Source: Blautia_A aquisgranensis (lineage in GTDB: Bacteria > Bacillota > Clostridia > Lachnospirales > Lachnospiraceae). Taken from it: 64,000 bases of DNA. The stretch spans positions 340,799-404,798 of the forward strand of contig NZ_JBBMEJ010000001.1 of the NCBI RefSeq assembly GCF_040096615.1, in the 5' to 3' direction. Of the stretch, positions 1 to 9,416 are shown one piece after another (positions within the stretch are counted from its first letter, which is position 1; each line of letters opens with the position of its first letter). The notes below the pieces were generated by a model. That model saw nothing but the letters and a program-made list of their open reading frames with translations, did no database searches and was not told where the DNA came from. The position numbers were made by a program, and so were the translations under genes.

Positions 1-1550
1 TCTTCAAGCTTCCTGGTATATTCATCCATGTAAGCCAGCCACTCCTCCAGTGTTTTCATCCCTCTGGCACTTTCGTGAATCCTGTCAAGTGTTTCGCGGA
101 GCTCCTCTGGCTTTATTTTACGATACCTCGCGTATTCCTGCAAGTATTCTTCGTATCCCATTCCATTTCGAATGAAATTGATGGCCGCATAGGGAGCCAT
201 GGTTCTGAGGATTCTGAGATGCGTTTCCATAGTCGTGATCCGGTCACACATCCAGTCCTTGTCCTTATAATACTCACCCAGCTTCTTAAAATCTACCGTC
301 TTTTCAGCGAGGGCATCTCTGGATATGTAACGGTTCGGCCGGTTCATGATCTCCAGAAAAGTGCTTCTGCTCCGGTCTCCCTGCGCCATTTTGAGATAGG
401 CAATCATATTTCTGCAGATCCAGTGTCGGAACAGGTTGGGCAGTTTTTCCTTCATGGTAAAAGGAACTCCGTACTCCATCAGAGCAACTACCAGTCCCTC
501 TGCCTCCTGATTCGTGCGGAAAAGAAAAGCTGTGTCCTCGATACTTTCGCCGTTTTCCATACGATTTTTCAGAGTTCCTGCTACTGCCATATATTCATCT
601 CTTGGATTTCGAAATTCCAGAACCTTCACCGGCTCTCCCATCTCATTGGGAGTAGAGAGTTTTTTCACATAACGGTTTTCGTTATTATCGATCACCTTTA
701 TTGCGGTGTTTAAAATATTTCCACTGCAACGGTAATTAATGTTCAGAAGCACAGTTTCCGCATTCTTAAAATCTTCCGGAAAATTCAGCATGATCTCCGG
801 ACGGGCTCCACGGAAATGATAGATCGACTGGTCATCATCCCCCACCACAAACAGATTATTCTCCGGCGCAGCCAGCATTTTTACAATATCGTACTGAAGC
901 TGATTGATGTCCTGAAACTCATCTACCAGAATGTAGCGAAATTTTTTCTGCCAGGCTGCCAGAATATCCTTTCTCTTCCGGAGCAGCTCATAGCAGCTTA
1001 AAAGCATATCATCAAAATCAAGCTTTCTTCTTTCGTTGAGGACTCTTCTATATCCCCGAAAGATCTGGCGGAACACTTCATCCGGGCAGCAGGAGGAATA
1101 ATAATGCTCCAGGGCGATCCTTCCACCTTTTACAACGCTGATCTCCTTTGCCACATCCTCCACAAAATCCCCTTCCTGGGGCTGTTCCGCAGCACAGCTT
1201 ACGACCAGTTCCCTGAGAATCGCATATTTCTCTTCTTCCGAGAGAATATTTCCTCCATCCAGACCATAAGCCTGTTTCAGGATTCCATAAAATACTCCGT
1301 GAAAGGTTCCAAAAGTTACACCGGTTCTCTGAACACCGGTAAATTTCAGAAACCGTTCTTTCATTTCTACTGCTGCAGCTCTGGAAAAAGTCACAACAAG
1401 AACAGAGGAAGCCGGTATCTTCCCCTCCTGTATCATATGTGCTGTTCTCTCTACAATGACGGAGGTTTTCCCCGAACCGGGGCCTGCCAGAACCATCATA
1501 GGCCCTGACAGGTGGGCGATCGCCCTTTTTTGAGATGGATTTCGTTTCAT
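1..1550 (-). CDS. UvrD/PcrA-type superfamily 1 DNA helicase (partial)
   Basis: ATP-dependent 3'-5' DNA helicase of the UvrD/PcrA/Rep group, expected to unwind DNA during repair and replication. About 516 codons are present; the C-terminal part lies beyond the left edge. Visible motifs are Walker A (AGPGSGKTSV, near residues 22-31), motif Ia (VVTFSRAAA), Walker B (DEFQDIN), motif III (GDDDQSIYHFRG) and motif IV (NINYRCS). The ATG at 1550 lies 7 nt after the gltX stop codon on the same strand, with no strong ribosome binding site, so translation is probably coupled to gltX. Family identity is clear. Whether it is PcrA itself or a shorter UvrD-like paralogue cannot be decided from this fragment. 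Confidence 0.9.
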   Translation of the reverse strand, partial: MKRNPSQKRAIAHLSGPMMVLAGPGSGKTSVIVERTAHMIQEGKIPASSVLVVTFSRAAAVEMKERFLKFTGVQRTGVTFGTFHGVFYGILKQAYGLDGGNILSEEEKYAILRELVVSCAAEQPQEGDFVEDVAKEISVVKGGRIALEHYYSSCCPDEVFRQIFRGYRRVLNERRKLDFDDMLLSCYELLRKRKDILAAWQKKFRYILVDEFQDINQLQYDIVKMLAAPENNLFVVGDDDQSIYHFRGARPEIMLNFPEDFKNAETVLLNINYRCSGNILNTAIKVIDNNENRYVKKLSTPNEMGEPVKVLEFRNPRDEYMAVAGTLKNRMENGESIEDTAFLFRTNQEAEGLVVALMEYGVPFTMKEKLPNLFRHWICRNMIAYLKMAQGDRSRSTFLEIMNRPNRYISRDALAEKTVDFKKLGEYYKDKDWMCDRITTMETHLRILRTMAPYAAINFIRNGMGYEEYLQEYARYRKIKPEELRETLDRIHESARGMKTLEEWLAYMDEYTRKLE

Positions 1551-1557
1551 GTCTGAA

Positions 1558-3009
1558 TTATTTTTCAAGCTTTTCGATTGCTGCATGAACACGTTTCAGT
1601 GTCTCTTCCTTGCCGATAATCTCCATGATCTCTGTAGCACCGGCCGGTGTCATCTGCTTGCCGGACACAGCGGTTCTAAGCGGCCACATTACATATCCGT
1701 TCTTATAGCCATGCTCTTTCACAAACACACTTAAAGAAGCATACAGTGGATCATTGGTGTAATCCTCCTGTGCCTCAAGCACCGGAAGTACTTCCTTCAG
1801 TACTGCAAGAGAAGTCTCCTCTGTTGTTTTCATTTTTTTGTGGCAGTACATTGCACTGTCATACTCCGGAACTGCCTCAAAGAAATCTACGAGAGCCGGA
1901 ATCTCCGGAAATACCTCGATTCTTGTCTGAACCATTCCTGCGATTTTTTTAAGATTGAAGTCTTTTGTGAGGGCTTCCTTCAGATACGGAAGTGCTCTCT
2001 CATAGAAAGCTTCCGGATCCATCTTCTTGATGTACTCACCGTTCATCCATTTCAGTTTGGCAATATCAAAAACTGCCGGTGATTTATTGATATGATGATA
2101 ATCAAATGCCTCCACAAGCTCCGGAAGCGTAAAGATCTCACGGTTATCTGCCGGGCTCCATCCAAGGAGTGCAACATAATTGATCACTGCCTCGGAAACA
2201 AATCCCTGATCGATCAGATCCTCATAGGAGGAATGTCCACATCTCTTGGAAAGCTTCTGATGTGTCTCGTCTGTGATCAGCGGACAGTGAACATAAACCG
2301 GAATATCCCATCCAAATGCCTCATAAATACGGTTGTATTTCGGTGCGGAGGAAAGATACTCGTTTCCTCTTACTACATGCGTGATTCCCATAAGATGGTC
2401 ATCAATAACATTTGCAAAATTATAAGTCGGATATCCGTCGGATTTAATCAGGATCAGATCCTCCATCTCCTCATTATTGACTGTGATATCTCCGTAGATC
2501 ACATCATGGAATGTAGTAGTTCCCTCTGTTGGCATATTGAAACGGATAACATGCGGCTCTCCTGCATCCAGACGGCGCTGAACCTCTTCCTTGGAAAGAT
2601 TCAGACATCTCTTATCGTAGATAGAAATCTCCTTGCCTGCAACAGTACGCTTCATGCTCTCCAGCTCTTCCTTTCCACAGAAACAGTAATATGCATCCCC
2701 CTGCTCGATCAGCTGTTTCGCATATTTCAGATACATACCGGACGCCTGACGCTCACTCTGTACATAAGGACCGACGCCTCCGTCCTTGTCCGGACCCTCA
2801 TCATGAAGAAGTCCTGTCTTCTCAAGAGTACGGTAGATGATATCTACAGCTCCCTCAACGTAACGTTCCTGGTCTGTATCTTCAATACGGAGGATGAAAT
2901 CTCCGCCTTCATGTTTCGCGATCAAATAAGCGTAAAGAGCTGTTCTTAAGTTACCCACATGCATTCTTCCTGTAGGGCTCGGTGCAAATCTTGTTCTGAT
3001 CTTTGTCAT
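1558..3009 (-). CDS. gltX: glutamyl-tRNA synthetase
   Basis: Class I aminoacyl-tRNA synthetase that charges tRNA with glutamate in the cytoplasm. The 483-residue length is typical. The HIGH signature appears as MHVGN at residues 16-20 inside APSPTGRMHVGN, and the KMSKS signature as KLSKR near residue 255. A cysteine-containing insert (YCFCGKEELE) sits in the acceptor-binding region. In most Firmicutes this enzyme is non-discriminating and also makes Glu-tRNA(Gln) for GatCAB; that is family knowledge and is not shown here. The helicase gene follows 7 nt downstream. The acpP terminator lies upstream, so gltX should have its own promoter in the 3010-3106 interval. Confidence 0.97.
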   Translation of the reverse strand: MTKIRTRFAPSPTGRMHVGNLRTALYAYLIAKHEGGDFILRIEDTDQERYVEGAVDIIYRTLEKTGLLHDEGPDKDGGVGPYVQSERQASGMYLKYAKQLIEQGDAYYCFCGKEELESMKRTVAGKEISIYDKRCLNLSKEEVQRRLDAGEPHVIRFNMPTEGTTTFHDVIYGDITVNNEEMEDLILIKSDGYPTYNFANVIDDHLMGITHVVRGNEYLSSAPKYNRIYEAFGWDIPVYVHCPLITDETHQKLSKRCGHSSYEDLIDQGFVSEAVINYVALLGWSPADNREIFTLPELVEAFDYHHINKSPAVFDIAKLKWMNGEYIKKMDPEAFYERALPYLKEALTKDFNLKKIAGMVQTRIEVFPEIPALVDFFEAVPEYDSAMYCHKKMKTTEETSLAVLKEVLPVLEAQEDYTNDPLYASLSVFVKEHGYKNGYVMWPLRTAVSGKQMTPAGATEIMEIIGKEETLKRVHAAIEKLEK

Positions 3010-3106
3010 TTCTTTTCTCCTCGTTTTTGTTGATTCTCATTATAGATGCTATTATATACCTAAATCCTTCAAAATGTCCATAGAAAATCCCTAATAGCCA
3101 TAATGC

Positions 3107-3144
3107 AAAAAAGATCCCCTGAGACATCACCGTCCCAGAGGATC
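3107..3144 (-). terminator. Rho-independent terminator after acpP
   Basis: A 13-bp stem (3113-3125 with 3132-3144, two G-U pairs) and a 6-nt loop are followed by six T on the minus strand. It lies directly after the acpP stop codon and separates acpP from gltX. Confidence 0.85.
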
Positions 3145-3158
3145 CCGTATCATTCCTC

Positions 3159-3392
3159 TTATGCTTCAATTCCTTTATTCTTAAGGTACTCGATCACATC
3201 TCCGACAGTATTCAGATCTGTAAGCTCCTCTGCCGGAATCTCAACATTGTACTCATCCTCAAGAGCCATAACCAGCTCAAACAGATCGAGGGAGTCAGCT
3301 CCAAGATCATCTTTAAAAGATGTCTCCGGTGTAATTGTAGATGCCTCACAGTTTAACTGCTCTGCAAGCAGTTCTTTCATTCTTTCTAACAT
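3159..3392 (-). CDS. acpP: acyl carrier protein
   Basis: Small acidic carrier that holds growing fatty acyl chains on a 4'-phosphopantetheine arm during type II fatty acid synthesis in the cytoplasm. It is 77 residues, the usual length. The attachment serine is Ser34 in GADSLD, followed by the helix II recognition sequence LFELVMALEDEY. An AAAGGAG ribosome binding site precedes the ATG. No other fab genes flank it here. It stands as a single gene with its own terminator. Confidence 0.97.
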   Translation of the reverse strand: MLERMKELLAEQLNCEASTITPETSFKDDLGADSLDLFELVMALEDEYNVEIPAEELTDLNTVGDVIEYLKNKGIEA

Positions 3393-3536
3393 ATCGTATT
3401 TTCTCCTTTAATCATCATTACAGAACGAATCTGTTTCCTCTTTTTGAGCAAAGTATATAGTCTGCAAAAACAGTTGTCAAGAGGATTTTCCCAAAAAATG
3501 GCTATATAGCAAAAATATTTTGATTTTAAAACTATT

Positions 3537-4703
3537 TTACTCTTGAAATTTTATCTGACGGGCCACACTGAGGGCAATTGCCATCTCCAGCATCAGGAAC
3601 ACAATAGATGTTCCCCCGTAACTGATAAAGGGCAAAGTAACACCTGTGTTGGGCATCAGATTCAGTACAACAGCAATGTTTAAAATCACCTGCAGGGCAA
3701 TATGTATAAAGATTCCCGTAACGATCAGTGAGCCAAACAGATCCGGTGCATTCTGTGCAATAAAAAACAGTCTGTACAGAAGATATCCAAATAAGATCAG
3801 AACAAAAATCCCTCCGAAGATTCCAAGTTCCTCACAGATGATAGAAAAGATCATATCATTCTGTGCCTCCGGCACGCTTCCAAGCTTCTGGATACTGTTT
3901 CCAAGTCCTCTGCCGAAAAGCCCTCCGGAACCGATGGCATACAGTGCCTGCAGAGTCTGATATCCGCCCTCATCGGAATACTTCTCCGGCTGGAGCCATA
4001 CCAAAATTCGCGTGATACGGAAACTGCTGCTGTCCTTTGTTGTCGTTGTTGCAGCAATAAAAAGCACAGCTACTACAATCAAAGCTACTCCTACCACTAC
4101 CATGATAATAAACGGACGCATATCCGGATGTGCCACAAAGATCATTCCTACTGTGATTCCAAGGATGATCATGGCTGTACTTAAGTTATCGGTAAGCACA
4201 TAAGCCGCCAGTGCAAGGCCTGCCCCAGGAAGTCCCAGGATCATGCAGCTCTTTAAGGTTTTGACCTTACGGCCCATTTTTCCGATCATGTAGGCCATCA
4301 TGATGATCACTGCGATCTTGGCTACTTCTGCCGGCTGAAAGTTAATTGGGCCGATGTAGAGCCATCTGGTCGCACCATGGGAAGAATGTCCCAAAGGGGT
4401 ACGTACCAGCCCCATAAGAATCAGAGACGCCACATACATAGCTGTCGTAAACGGCAGAAGAATATGATAATCTACTATTTTTGAAAGAACCAGTGCACCA
4501 ATCAGACAGGCTGCACTGATCAATGCCTGTTTTTTGAAATAAAACATATCGTTGCCGTAATTTATCTCTGCCATATAGGAACTGGTACTGTAAAGCATGA
4601 CTAGGCCAAAACATACCAGCAATACAATGACAGCAACAAGATTATAATCGTAATAATCGGACCTTGATTTCTGCTTCTGTTTCTTAAGCAGAGATTTTTT
4701 CAT
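3537..4703 (-). CDS. FtsW/RodA/SpoVE family peptidoglycan glycosyltransferase
   Basis: Polytopic membrane protein of the SEDS family, which polymerises lipid II into glycan strands for division, elongation or spore cortex. The chosen ATG at 4703 gives 388 residues. Upstream in-frame ATGs fall in or next to the ssrA terminator, so they are unlikely starts. About ten hydrophobic segments are visible. Family motifs are QPAEVAKIAVI and, near the C-terminus, LPFISYGGTS. The N-terminus is strongly basic (KKSLLKKQKQKSR). The lack of neighbouring division or shape genes leaves FtsW, RodA and SpoVE as alternatives; the Y-N-rich N-terminus and length fit FtsW/SpoVE best. Confidence 0.88.
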   Translation of the reverse strand: MKKSLLKKQKQKSRSDYYDYNLVAVIVLLVCFGLVMLYSTSSYMAEINYGNDMFYFKKQALISAACLIGALVLSKIVDYHILLPFTTAMYVASLILMGLVRTPLGHSSHGATRWLYIGPINFQPAEVAKIAVIIMMAYMIGKMGRKVKTLKSCMILGLPGAGLALAAYVLTDNLSTAMIILGITVGMIFVAHPDMRPFIIMVVVGVALIVVAVLFIAATTTTKDSSSFRITRILVWLQPEKYSDEGGYQTLQALYAIGSGGLFGRGLGNSIQKLGSVPEAQNDMIFSIICEELGIFGGIFVLILFGYLLYRLFFIAQNAPDLFGSLIVTGIFIHIALQVILNIAVVLNLMPNTGVTLPFISYGGTSIVFLMLEMAIALSVARQIKFQE

Positions 4704-4747
4704 TTTATCACCATCGCTTTCTCTTTCTGCGAAAAAGTTGTGAAAGT

Positions 4748-4790
4748 AAAAAAAATTCCCGGAAAGCCGCATAAATGCTGTCTTTCCGGG
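4748..4790 (-). terminator. Rho-independent terminator of ssrA
   Basis: A perfect 9-bp stem (4758-4766 with 4782-4790) is followed on the minus strand by a run of eight T. It begins 12 nt downstream of the tmRNA 3' end. Confidence 0.88.
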
Positions 4791-4802
4791 ACGTTCCATA
4801 AA

Positions 4803-5146
4803 TGGACCTGAGGGGAATCGAACCCCTGTCCGAAAGCCTATCCCTTAAGGCATCTCCCATCACAGTCGCTGTTTTAACATTCCCTCGGCAGCACGCCCAC
4901 CGACAGGCTTACCACTTCAGTAGCTTCATGATACATCTACCGGGGCAAAGCTTACCCGGCAAGGTTTCTCACATGGTCGACGCCAGGTTCCCGACGTGTG
5001 AGTGCAACGGGGCTGACGAGCAGCTTAGGCTGCTAACGCTAACTTTTCGTCTGCGTTTATATTTAGGTTCCCGGTTGGTACGCAGTCCAGGAGTCTGCGG
5101 ATGGCTTCCCTAACTTCAAAGCCCCCGTCGAAACCAGTACAAGCCC
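4803..5146 (-). ncRNA. ssrA: tmRNA (transfer-messenger RNA)
   Basis: Rescues ribosomes stalled on broken mRNA and tags the nascent peptide for proteolysis. The tRNA-like ends are clear: 5' GGGCTTG (5146-5140) pairs with 3' CAGGTCC with two wobbles, and the T-arm is GGGGTTCGATTCCCC. The discriminator A is at 4803, and the next bases are TTT, so CCA is not encoded and must be added. The GGTTTCGACGGGG block near the 5' end is a tmRNA hallmark. The tag reading frame ends at the TAA at 5025-5027 and its product ends in ADEKLALAA, the expected LAA-type degron. The resume codon lies within about 5040-5072 and I cannot fix it exactly. Confidence 0.95.
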
Positions 5147-5238
5147 TGAAAATAAGACTTCCTGCAACCGAATTTTCATTGGTCGCTTCTGGTGGACAGA
5201 CGAACTTTAACAAGTCAGTTATTTTTTGACTGGATTTA

Positions 5239-5266
5239 ATTATACCAGAATGATTTTTTGTGTCAA
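5239..5266 (-). promoter_or_regulatory. sigma-A promoter of ssrA
   Basis: TTGACA (5266-5261), a 16-bp spacer and TATAAT (5244-5239) on the minus strand form a near-consensus promoter. Predicted start is near 5232, giving an 86-nt precursor leader before the mature tmRNA 5' end. The -35 box overlaps the last codon of the GH95 gene. Confidence 0.85.
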
Positions 5267-7584
5267 GGAATTTTGCAAAAAATCTGATAGGTACAGCCCT
5301 TTTCTGTTTCCAGAATATATCGTCCTTTTTCATCTTTTCGTGCCGTTATCAGTTCATCATCCCGGAAAAATTTCAGCCCCTGCGAACAGCGCAGAACTGC
5401 TTTCCCGCCATGCTTTGAAAGAATACGCCCTTTCACAAGCTTTCCGTTCTTCCATTCCAAATCCAGTTCAAATCCTCCCTCTGCACAAAGCCCTGTAACA
5501 CTTCCCTCACTCCAGTTTACAGGTAGCGCAGGCAGCAGAAATATCTCATCCAGATGGCTTTGTAATAGCATCTATGCTATTCCACATGTGCCGCCAAAAT
5601 TTCCGTCAATCTGGAATACCCACGGAATTCCGGATATCCTCTCCAGCGGCGGATGCAGATCAAAAAGATTCGGTGCTGTCAGCTTGTCAAGAAGATAATA
5701 GATATATTTTTCAGCTTTATCTCCTTCCTGCAGTCTTGCATAAAGATTGAGCAGCCATGCACAGCTCCAGCCTGTATGTCCTCCACCGGCTTCCATACGT
5801 CTCTCCAGCGATCTTTCACACGCTTTTACAAGCTCCGGTGTTTCATACTCATTGATCTGATTTGACGGAAACAATGGATACAGGTGTGAAAAGTGCCGGT
5901 GTCCAGGTTCCCATTCCTCATAATCTTCCCTCCATTCCAGAAGCTGTCCATATTTTCCGATCCTGTAAGAAGGAAGCTTCCGGGAAATCTCCCGTACCCA
6001 CTCTTCCAGATCTCCTTTTTTTCCAAGAATGCGGTTACCTTCCAAATAGGCATAAAAAATATCTCTTAAAATTCCCGTATCCATCGTGCATCCTGCACAT
6101 GCACTTCCCACGGTTCCATCCGCCTGATAATACGTATTTTCCGGTGAAACAGAAGGACACACGATCAATTCTCCCTGATCCTCGATCATAAAATCCTTAA
6201 AAAACAGCACACACTCTTCCAGCACAGGCATCATACATTTAAGAAACTCTGTATCCATTGTGTAGCGATAATGTTTCCAGATGTGTGTGGCGATCCATGC
6301 GCCGCCCATCACCCAGTAGGACGCTGCAATCGCCAGATCCTGAGGAGCTGTATCTGCCCAGATATCCGTGTTATGGTGTGCCACAAATCCCCTGCATCCA
6401 TACATCTTCTGTGCCGTCTTTTTCCCATTTTCTACCATACGCTCCAGCAGATCAAAAAGGGGTTCATGACACATGGAAAGATTACAGATCTCTGCAGGCC
6501 AGTAATTCATCTCCGTATTGATATTGATGGTATATTTGGAATCCCAGATCGGTTCCAGCTTTTCGCACCAAATTCCCTGCAGATTCGCCGGAAGCCCGCC
6601 CGGGCGGCTGCTTGCCATAAGCAGATATCTTCCATATTCGTAATACAAAGCAGCAAACCCCGGATCTTTTTTTCCTTGGTGAATTCTCTGCAGACGCTGA
6701 TCTGTAGTCAGCTGCTCCAGCTTCGGATCGCAGGAAAGCTTCAGAACAGATCGGTCAAAAATCTCACTGTGCGATTTTTCATGATCCACCAGTATCTTGT
6801 CAAAATCCTTAGCACTATAAGCAGACAGCTGTTTTTTCAGATATTGTGCCGGATCTGAGATTTTCTTTTTCCGATACGGAAATGTAGTCACACCGTTTAT
6901 GTAAAAGATCACCCTGGAAGCATTTCGTATCACCAGATGCTCTCCGATCGTCTCAACCTTTCCATTCTCAACAACAGCACGCGCCTGAATACAGAATTCA
7001 CTTCCACCTTTTCCAAGATCGCCGTCAATGTAGATACTGTCCTCCCCTGCTTTTTCCGCGCAGTTATAGAATCGTCCTCGTGTGATATGAACAGACATAC
7101 AAAGGCCATCTTCCCGGTCTGTCTGAAATTCCGCAACCAGCAGATCCTCCTTCTCAGATATCAGAGCGCGCATCCGATATTTCGCTCCATTATGCAAAAA
7201 GCTGGTCTCTGCCACACCTTTTTCCAGATCCAGCTGTCTTCGGTAAGACTGTATCTCTCCCTCTTCATGGTCAATTCGGTAATTCACATCACACATGGTC
7301 TGATACGGTCGTTCACTCTGCGGAGTTCCGGACAACGCCAAAAGCTCCAATTGCTGCGCTTCCTGGATTTTCCCCTCCAACACCAGTTCCCGGATCTTTG
7401 GAAAATATTTTTTCGCATCTGAATTGATACGGTCAAGTGGACCTCCATAAACCATGCTCTCTTCATTCATCTGAATATGTCCGCAAAAAGGTGCTCCGGA
7501 TATCATTGCTCCTAATCTTCCATTTCCAAGAGGCAATGCTTCGATCCAGTTTTCTGCCGGTTTTTCATACCATAAACTCTCCAT
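5263..7584 (-). pseudogene. GH95 alpha-L-fucosidase interrupted by an in-frame TAG
   Basis: Inverting alpha-1,2-L-fucosidase of glycoside hydrolase family 95, acting on fucosylated host glycans or plant xyloglucan. The full frame would encode 773 residues, the family's usual size, but codon 671 (5574-5572) is TAG where the family has Glu in GIAEML. Upstream, all catalytic-region motifs are intact: NINTEMNYWPAE, LLEWREDYEEWEPGHRH and DGNFGG. The frame then continues without any shift as MLLQSHLDEIFLLPALP to 5263. The stop removes only the 102-residue C-terminal beta-domain. No signal peptide is seen, so the enzyme would be intracellular. A single G-to-T change (GAG to TAG) explains the break. 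It could be a sequencing error. Confidence 0.88.
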
Positions 7585-7685
7585 TTTTTCTCCCCAACAT
7601 TTTTTATTTTATGATAGCACAGATCCTGTACATTCCATATGGAAAAAAGATGTCTCTGATATGGATTTTTTTGAGATTTTGGCAT

Positions 7686-7714
7686 AAAAAAGGACCCACC
7701 TGTATGGTGGATCC
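7686..7714 (-). terminator. Rho-independent terminator after efp
   Basis: A 9-bp stem (7692-7700 with 7706-7714), a 5-nt loop and six T on the minus strand, 36 nt after the efp stop codon. Confidence 0.85.
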
Positions 7715-7749
7715 CATTCTTCCTAGTTTTATCTCTAGTGGATATTCAA

Positions 7750-8307
7750 TTATACCCTGGAGAGATACTCTCCGGTTCTTGTATCGATCTTCAGCTTGTC
7801 TCCCTGGTTTACGAACAGCGGAACCTGAACCTGTGCACCTGTCTCAACAGTTGCCGGTTTGGTAGCACCCTGTGCTGTATTTCCAGCGAATCCTGGCTCT
7901 GTCTCAATAACCTCAAGCTCAACAAAAAGAGGTGGCTCGATAGCGAATACCTCGCCGTTATGAGAGCAAACCTTAACCATCTCGTTATCCTTAACGAATT
8001 TCAGAGAATCGCCAACCTGCTCCTCTGTAAGGCCAACCTGGTCATATGTCTCTGTGTTCATGAAGTAGTATAAACCACCATCCTGATACAGATACTGCAT
8101 ATCTACACGCTCAATACGTGCTGCCGGGAACTTCTCTGTAGGACGGAAAGATTTCTCCACTACAGATCCTGTGATGATGTTTTTGTATTTTGTTCTTACA
8201 AAGGCTGCGCCTTTTCCTGGTTTTACATGCTGGAATTCAACGATCTGACATACGTTTCCATCAATTTCAAGTGTGATACCATTTTTGAAATCACCTGCTG
8301 AAATCAT
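7750..8307 (-). CDS. efp: translation elongation factor P
   Basis: Binds between the P and E sites of the ribosome and relieves stalling at polyproline stretches. It is 185 residues, full length, with the KOW-like N-domain followed by two OB domains. The tip loop reads VKPGKGAA with Lys32, the residue that carries a modification in many bacteria; in Bacillus the modification is 5-aminopentanol. The C-terminal signature region (TKPATVETGAQVQVPLF) is intact. A strong AAGGAGG site precedes the ATG. It lies downstream of aroK but an 86-nt gap allows a separate promoter, and its own terminator ends the transcript. Confidence 0.97.
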   Translation of the reverse strand: MISAGDFKNGITLEIDGNVCQIVEFQHVKPGKGAAFVRTKYKNIITGSVVEKSFRPTEKFPAARIERVDMQYLYQDGGLYYFMNTETYDQVGLTEEQVGDSLKFVKDNEMVKVCSHNGEVFAIEPPLFVELEVIETEPGFAGNTAQGATKPATVETGAQVQVPLFVNQGDKLKIDTRTGEYLSRV

Positions 8308-8393
8308 AAATATTTCCTCCTTAAATATATGCGCTTCTTTTCGCTATGAATTATTCTATAATACCTTTTGTCATTTTTCAACTGTTTTTTTGC

Positions 8394-8903
8394 TTATGAC
8401 TCTAATTTTTCTTCAATTTCAGCAATAAGCTCATCAAAAGGCTTCACTCCTGTAACCACCTTGATGTCTGCAAACTTCTCATAAACAGGATCTCTCTGCT
8501 TGAGCAGCTTCTTGATCTTGTCCTCTTTGTTTTCAGCACCTTCCAGTGTTGGATTGTTGCTTCCTTCCAGTCGTTTGATCAGTGTTGCCGCTGATCCTTT
8601 CAGATAGATGATGGTTCCCATATTCTGGAGATACTTCTGGTTCTGCTCCTGAAGAGGCAGTCCCGCACTTACGGAGATCACCTTACGCTCACTGTCTGTA
8701 GACAGCTCTTTCACTGCCATTGTCTCAAGTGCACGGTAAAATGGTTCTCCGAAACGTTCAAATACCTCCTTTACCGACATGTTCATTTTTTTCACGATCA
8801 GTCTGTCCACGTCAATAAACGGAAGCCCTAGGTCCTTCGCCAGCCGCTTTCCTACTCGTGTCTTTCCTGAACCCATAAAGCCGATAATTACAATATGGTT
8901 CAT
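8394..8903 (-). CDS. aroK: shikimate kinase
   Basis: Phosphorylates shikimate at the 3-OH with ATP in the chorismate pathway. It is 169 residues. The P-loop GFMGSGKTRVG is at residues 8-18, the shikimate-binding FIDVD follows, and the lid region is IKRLEGSNNPTL. The start codon overlaps the yqeG stop by 4 nt (ATGA), showing translational coupling. The glycine-rich substrate-binding centre usually written GGG is here SAGLPL, somewhat divergent, so a related nucleoside/shikimate-type kinase is a minor alternative. Confidence 0.88.
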   Translation of the reverse strand: MNHIVIIGFMGSGKTRVGKRLAKDLGLPFIDVDRLIVKKMNMSVKEVFERFGEPFYRALETMAVKELSTDSERKVISVSAGLPLQEQNQKYLQNMGTIIYLKGSAATLIKRLEGSNNPTLEGAENKEDKIKKLLKQRDPVYEKFADIKVVTGVKPFDELIAEIEEKLES

Positions 8904-9406
8904 GAATTCTTCCCCTCCTCTTTTCGGTAAAAATGTAATACTATTTTTTCCAGATAGCGCTTCAGCACGATCTGGATCTCTTCTTTTGGATGAATCGGTT
9001 TCACAAGGATCGTCCGGATCCCGGCCCGTTTCGCTCCATAAATATCCGTAAACAGCTGATCTCCTACAAAAATCGTTCTGTCCAGATCTGTTCCGATCAC
9101 CTGACAGGCCTTTCTGTAGTTCTTCACAGCCGGTTTATGGGCATTTTCTATAAATTCTCCCTCCACAGCACGGGCAAACGACTCCACGCGTGGCTTCTGA
9201 TTATTGGATACAAAGCAATAATGAAAGCCTATCTCACGGAGTCTCTTAAATAATGCCTTCGCCCGCTCATCCGCTGGTGCTCCATGGGGTACTATGGTAT
9301 TGTCGATATCAAAAAGAAGCCCCCGGTATCCTTCTCTGTAAAGCTTCTCATAATCGATCACATATGCAGAATCCAGATATTCATCCGGAAAAAAACTTCT
9401 GAACAT
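8900..9406 (-). CDS. yqeG: YqeG family HAD-IIIA phosphatase
   Basis: Small HAD-superfamily hydrolase of the YqeG group, whose substrate is unassigned in most species. It is 168 residues. HAD motif I is DIDNTIVPH, with nucleophile and acid Asp residues two apart. Motif II corresponds to CFVSNNQK, motif III lysine lies in AHKPAVKNY, and motif IV is FVGDQLFTDI. It sits between a patatin-like gene and aroK, with a 10-nt gap upstream and a 4-nt overlap downstream, so it belongs to one operon. In Bacillus yqeG is likewise near aro and ribosome-assembly genes. Confidence 0.9.
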   Translation of the reverse strand: MFRSFFPDEYLDSAYVIDYEKLYREGYRGLLFDIDNTIVPHGAPADERAKALFKRLREIGFHYCFVSNNQKPRVESFARAVEGEFIENAHKPAVKNYRKACQVIGTDLDRTIFVGDQLFTDIYGAKRAGIRTILVKPIHPKEEIQIVLKRYLEKIVLHFYRKEEGKNS

Positions 9407-9416
9407 CTATTCCACC

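Noticed and set aside
2951..3169. Minus-strand frame of 72 codons over the gltX start and acpP terminator
   Set aside because: It overlaps a strong terminator and the gltX N-terminus in another frame and has no ribosome binding site or family features.
5025..5333. Minus-strand frame of 102 codons ending in ADEKLALAA
   Set aside because: Its end is the tmRNA tag reading frame and the rest is tmRNA body and promoter, so it is not an independent gene.
5572..5574. TAG as a recoded sense codon (stop readthrough or pyrrolysine)
   Set aside because: nahK, the Crp gene at 36372 and the AbiEi gene all end with TAG, and no recoding element or pyl gene is seen. A point mutation or sequencing error is simpler.
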